The translations under genes and the position numbers were made by a program. The notes under the pieces were generated by a model. That model was not told the DNA's origin. It worked only from the letters and a program-made list of their open reading frames with translations, and ran no database searches. A DNA stretch of 64,000 nucleotides from Oehlia diaphana (taxonomy: Eukaryota > Glomeromycota > Glomeromycetes > Glomerales > Glomeraceae), in assembly GCA_003833135.1 (NCBI GenBank), contig QZLH01000033.1, forward strand, positions 56,157-120,156, read 5' to 3'. Positions 58,830 through 64,000 of the stretch are shown here, piece by piece. Numbering within the stretch: position 1 is the first letter of the stretch; each line of letters begins with the position of its first letter.

Positions 58830-60605
58830 TTGCGCAACGATGCACGCGAGCAGGTCTGTGTGACAATAATTTCTCTACATGCTAACGAGTATCTATTTTT
58901 TTCCGAGAAAAATGTGAAAGAGTGCTTAGCTACTGTACAGGGTTTCCACATAAGTAATAGTGATGACAAAAGCATATGTTACGAAGGGCTGAGAACTTCA
59001 CAATTTCGAGATCGCCAAGCGTGTAGATCGCATGTGAAAGTCATACTTATGTGCCTTCGTAGTTTTCTTGGTATCATACGATAAAGATAATTACTCTTCT
59101 TTTCTCCTTATCTTTTCTTAGCAAGATACTGTAAAATTAAAGGTGCGCGTGCATTCATATTGTCAAAAACGTACTGGAAAGGAAAATCTCACTAAACCCG
59201 CAATTCGAAGAAGTTGGAGAGGAAATTACGAGCCGCCGTGTGGATCACGCAATCAATGCACTTGAAGAATTAATTTGCATAATGGAGGGAAAGAAACATC
59301 AAATTGTCATTGGGTTGTCTAGTTTTGTTTGTTTCAAGCTTCGGTTTTTTGTTCCACAGAACATTATATAAACCTAAGAGAAGACGAAATGCTGACGACG
59401 TCTTTGGAAGGAATACAACTATCTCTATGGAATCATCACCACAACCACGAAGTGGTACTTTGTCCTCCGGTATATCGGAAGGAATTTCATGTACGAGTGA
59501 AACCGAATACCATATCAGCCTCACCAAGGCGGGCAAGGCCATTGCCAAAAAAGAAAACGAGCCGGATTACGTAAAAACGTCTGGCTTACTGAAAGATAGA
59601 GCTGATGTTGAGAAAGAGAAAGGCTAGGAGTCAAGAATATCTTGGAAATCAGGAGTAGCCGCAAAGTATACCCTAGAACAATCGCGTGTATTAGGATAGA
59701 CGTCATGTATACGGGCAAAGTCCCGATTATTGTTATTTTTTATCTGTGTTATTATATATATATATATATAAACTTTTTTTTCTTGGCAAAATGTTACAAA
59801 TTCTAAATGCGCACGCGATTTTTTTTTATTTTGAATGCTTATGCAACAAGAGTTATCGATCATGACATCCGAGCTCTGAATTGTTATTAAGATAACGCAT
59901 TATCTAGCTTGAGGCTGAAAATGTCAAGCTTTTAAAGCAGGTTGTGGAAGAGAGAACAAAGCACGAAGCCGGGAATGCCGAGCTCAGGAATAGAATCGAG
60001 CAGCTAGATAGTGATCAGAAGTCTTCAAAACGGATGCTTTCTTGTATGAGGTACATAAGAAAAAAGTTAGGGATGAGATTAGGCAACGTAGCGAGGAGAA
60101 GAAGCTTCAAACTTAAGAACGATTACCTGGTAACAATAATTTGGTCATCTAATTCAACAGATGAAGAGTCTTCGCATGAATAAAATTTACATTTGAATAA
60201 TCACATTGCGGATCCTATGATCAAAATATCAACGAATCCATAAAGGCTTATCCAAAAAGGATTCACCGGATATGACGATTTCATTGTCCCTTACAAGCAG
60301 GTAATGGAACGTGACTTGATGCAACAACTATCTGACCATCCATTATGCTTACGAGGAGATTTCACACTGGTACGGCTTTGCAGAGAGTTATGACAAAAGA
60401 ATTAATGAGATTCGTACTATTAACTAAGTTAAAATCAATATGCGAAACAATAAGTATACCAAGAAGTTAAAAGACTACTTTCAGATATTAGCGATGTCAA
60501 TCTACGTCAGCAACTTTCTAGAGCAAGAAAAAAAATACAAACTATTTATTGCGGTAAGATAGAACAAGTTACCTACAATTGCAAATGAAATCTCAAGTCA
60601 AGTAT
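58830..60605 (+). pseudogene. Broken coiled-coil repeat-family gene
   Basis: The GC is normal here, in contrast to both flanks. Pieces in order: an ORF at 58830-59084; 59304-59627 with TEYHISLTKAGKAIAKKENE; 59905-60105 reading LEAENVKLLKQVVEERT and NAELRNRIEQLDSDQKSS, then IRQRSEEKKLQ after a frameshift; and about 60455-60585 reading LLSDISDVNLRQQLSRARKK. The LEAEN..L / NAELR.RIEQL coiled coil followed by an ISD.NLR...RA.K block is a combination I recall from repeated Rhizophagus proteins associated with mobile DNA. Stops and frame changes separate all pieces. Confidence 0.5.
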
Positions 60606-63290
60606 CATATTGAAGTATTCAGATTATACGAAAAGAGTATTATCCCATTAGTATAATTCAAGATAGTCTAATTTTGCCAACAAGAAATTTACTATATTTC
60701 TTGTCATATGTAAAACCATATAAAACCCAATTTTTTCACATGATTATTTAAGATTATCATCTAAATAGTTAAACTCTAGATAATATTAAAGTTTTCAGTC
60801 CTTTGAAAGAAAATTAGTAATTTTGTTAAGAAGTAAATAAGTAAAGAATTTCAGCATATAGAAGATTATAGATGAATTTAATAGAATATTTATTATATAC
60901 AAATTGTTATCCAAAAGATCAGTATTTAAGCTTACTAAATAATCTGAAGTTTAAAGAATTTTTGCAATATTATTATTTTAACCAAATATCCAGACAGGCA
61001 GTCAATCAGTTTATAAACTAATTAAAAAATTAGTACAAACTATTTAGATATATAATACTTATATTTGATTTATTAATTGAATTATACTATTTTATTGGAA
61101 AGTTAACCAATCATTTTAGTAATTGAAAAGTTTACTACTCTTATTGATCATCAAATTCAGCTAGCAATATAAGTAGCATAGCTGAAATAACTGAAAAAAA
61201 AATAACCAAAAAAGCACTTTTAATTAATAAAGAAAATAAATTTTATTTGATAAAATAGTAAAATTATACTTTAAAATTAAAAAACAGAAAAATAAAAAAT
61301 TTAAATATTGGTATATATTATATTTATATTCATAAAAATTAAAATACAAGTAAATTCAACTTGTTAAATACTTTACTTAAGTATAAAGAATAATTTTATA
61401 AGCAAAGTAAATTTATATTTTAAAATAATTATATTCAATCTTTATTTAACAAAATAAATATATATAATACAATAATTTTATATTAAAAATAATACATTAA
61501 ATTTGATAAAAATTAATAAAAATATTATTGAAAAATTTTAATAAGATATTTTTATATTTAGTAAAAGAAAAGTTTTAGGTAAAAAAAAGATTTTGTTTAT
61601 ATATTTATGCAAAAATTGTAAAACATAATATAAATTTAAAATGAAAATCACTGGTAATAAAAATACAAAATATTTAATAATAAAATATATTTTTTAAATT
61701 TATAATATAGATTTTTATTTATTATATAATTTCATGTCTGAGTAATTAAAAAATCCAATTTGACTATAAAATTATTATTTAATTAATTAAAATTTTACAC
61801 TAAATAAAATAAGTAAATAAAAATTTTACATAAAAGTAAATTTTATTACTAATAAGTAACTTTAAATTTGTATATTTATATTATTTAGATTTTATTGTTT
61901 TATTTTTTAAAATTAAAAAAATGATTTTTATTTTTTTATAATTAAAAAAATCAAAGTTAATATATTAATTACAATAATTTTTATAATTTATATAAATTTT
62001 AAATTATAAAAAATTATTTTTAAAAAATTTGCTATTTATTTAGTTAATAGTTTATTACAATATACTAGAAATCATCCAATAAATTTTACAATCAAATGTT
62101 ATAATATACTTTTTATAGTAATAATTTATTAAATATTACCAATTTTAATAAAAGGTAAAATTACTGATAAATATTAATGTTAATACTAGTAATAGTTTAA
62201 CATAATTCTACCTTACAGTTAATTTTCCTTTTAGTTAGTTTTTTAATTTATTTATTAAAGAATTTTGCAATTATCTTAGTATTTAATAATCCAATTTTAA
62301 TTAAATTTTTTTTTTATTTGTAAAGTTTAAAGAATTGTATAAATTAAAAAAAAAATTATTTAAATTGAATTATTAAATATAAAAATAATTGCATAATTCT
62401 ATTTTTATTATATATGTAATTTATTTTATATTTTTTTTAAACCAATTAGAATTAAATAAAGATAAACTTGTAAAGGTTAAAGCTACTAATTGGATGAAAT
62501 CAGATGATTTCTGATATATTTTTTATAATTGGTAAATTAGAAAATAAAAAGACTATTAATAAAAATTAATATATATTAAGTATTTATAATATTAATATTT
62601 AATTACAATTAAGGATTTTTTGGCCAGTTTAACTAGCCAAAATGGCCAAATGGCTAATGGCCAATCCTGGCCAAATTTTGGCCAAATAATAAAATACTAA
62701 TATTCATTAAAGCTAAATTGGTATTTGAAATTTTTGGCCAGTTTGGCCAGCAAAACTGGCAATAGTCAACATTGCTTCATTATTTGTTATCTTCTAGTAT
62801 AACTTTAAAAAAAAATTTATTTGCTAAAAAGTGAAATATTCCAATTAATTTGAATTTATAACATTATATATTTTTTCTAAAGACCTTTTTTATATAGCCA
62901 AAATATATATAATTTAGGCCAAAACATATTATAAGTACTTAATATATAATAGTTTATCCTAATACCCTTTTGTTACCCATATTACCCGGAACTTGGAATT
63001 TTCTGTTGTATTTTTCACATCGATTTTAATATTAATTTTATGTAATTTTGCCCAGCGATGAATAAATATATTCTAACTTTAATTATACTTTATATATTTT
63101 TTTATATTATATTTAATTTATGCGTATTATTATTATATTAGAAAAGTCAATTTTCATAGTTATTTATAGATTTATAACTAATACAATTATATAGTATATA
63201 TATGATGATAATATTTACCATAACTGATAATACCATTAAATTTTGCGTAATTGAAAATAATGCAGCATTAACTGAAATTGAATTAAATTA
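60606..63290. other. Extreme AT-rich block
   Basis: Almost pure A/T over most of its length, with no open frame of note. The only compositional islands are the TGGCCA cluster (62621-62770) and short patches near 62960-63000. It is probably highly decayed repeat DNA. Confidence 0.55.
62621..62770. repeat. TGGCCA cluster
   Basis: Seven copies of the palindrome TGGCCA (62621, 62643, 62658, 62668, 62679, 62735, 62744), plus variants TGGCTA, TAGCCAA and TGGCAA, lie within 150 bp of otherwise GC-poor DNA. Single GGCCAAAA words continue to about 62935. The spacing is irregular (10-56 bp). Confidence 0.75.
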
Positions 63291-64000
63291 TAAGCCTTAA
63301 AAGACACAGCATCTATCCTGCTGGGTGATTATCAAACGGTTTCATCCGAAAAAGTATAATTAGAATAACAGAATCTATTTAGATTGCTACACTTATCAAC
63401 GCTAAATTTTAAATTTGGTTGAAAATGGAAGAATGAAAAAATTTAATTGGTCCATTAAAATAACAAAAAGTTGTGAAACTGTCCTTTTGATTGTCTGCAT
63501 TGTATTCATGCAAGTCTGGATCTTTGCATTTCGCTTCAAGTCGGGTTTTGGCTACAATAAATTTCTAAATTTGTTTGTGTAAGGGTTATAGCATATTTAG
63601 TTTCCAATTTCAATCGAAAAAAAAAAAAAATTTCTTTAATATTATATTATAATAATATCCGTTGTACGGATAATTGTATGCGAGAGCTTTTTTACTTGTT
63701 TTCTCCATAAACAATACCACATTCCTTTTTTCTTTCCTTTTCTTTGCCTTTTTTTACATATCAAATAAACAACTTTATAGACTTTTTTTTTTATTTAATT
63801 AATACCATTAACTTCTCCGACTTAATTTTATTTTCAATCTTCCCAATCTAAATTACCGATTCACCGTGGTTCTGGATTACTCCTTTTCCAGACAATAAAT
63901 AATTTTCTTCATTAGAATAAATATAAGCATTATACATAATAGATTTGTCATCCTAGATTCATATTAAACGCTATTTATTTATAAATATACCTAATTAATC
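63291..64000. other. Window end, nothing recognised
   Basis: Composition returns to normal near 63300 and again at 63480-63600, but no reading frame, RNA gene or repeat is recognised. It may be the 3' or 5' flank of a gene beyond the window. Confidence 0.4.

Noticed and set aside
59329..59863. Several overlapping ORFs on both strands at 59.3-59.9 kb
   Set aside because: Fragments or shadows of the broken coiled-coil gene; none is independently supported.
1..64000. tRNA, rRNA and CRISPR features
   Set aside because: I scanned for tRNA T-loop words (GGTTCRA) and for regularly spaced repeats. The few hits (near 15710 and 11735) cannot form a cloverleaf, and no CRISPR-like array exists; this was by eye, so a tRNAscan-SE run would be decisive.

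Overview
Organism: the window looks like nuclear DNA of an arbuscular mycorrhizal fungus, most likely Rhizophagus (Glomeromycotina). The signs are very low GC with long poly-A/T runs, genes split by many short GT-AG introns with T-rich acceptors ending TTTAG or TATAG, single-exon F-box/leucine-rich proteins, a fungal KCH1-type K+ transporter, an Integrator subunit (absent from yeasts), Crinkler-like relics and many decayed transposons. This is recognition by eye; no database was searched. An assembly gap (Ns) lies at 12538-12848. Layout 1-23 kb (gene-rich): a five-exon four-pass membrane protein (346-1773 +); an F-box protein (1964-3442 -); a six-exon tandem START-domain protein (4542-8299 +); a bestrophin-family channel (10021-11310 -); the gap; a second F-box protein (13214-14839 -); a Cys-rich single-pass surface protein (16249-17448 +); a three-exon KCH1-like K+ transporter (18976-20678 -); and a five-exon four-pass membrane protein (22045-22967 -). 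Layout 23-34 kb: an AT-rich transposon graveyard. It holds a pogo/CENP-B-like tail, a degenerate ~120-bp tandem array, a DDE transposase relic carrying a nested hAT-like MITE, a second related MITE, a gag-like fragment and a Crinkler-associated relic. Layout 34-54 kb: two more four-pass genes (34317-35282 - and 38606-39551 +), a small secreted-type protein (39827-40150 -), the 21-exon INTS3 gene (41077-46592 +), a LYR-like mitochondrial protein (46887-47465 +), a decayed unrecognised gene (~47.9-48.8 kb -), a coiled-coil orphan (50391-51401 +) and a small PPSY-tailed membrane protein (52627-53536 -). Layout 54-64 kb: a broken aspartic-protease-like gene, a foldback element with a 7-bp target duplication, a Crinkler-like pseudogene, a broken coiled-coil gene and an AT-rich tail. 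The main new observation is that the four small membrane genes at 0.3, 22, 34 and 38.6 kb share one intron-phase pattern (1,2,1,2 and, in two of them, a further 1). All four carry a Trp at the same residue (7th) of exon 5, although the rest of their sequence is almost unrelated. They look like a dispersed, fast-diverging tetraspan (MARVEL-like) family. I see no operon-like co-operation among the other genes.
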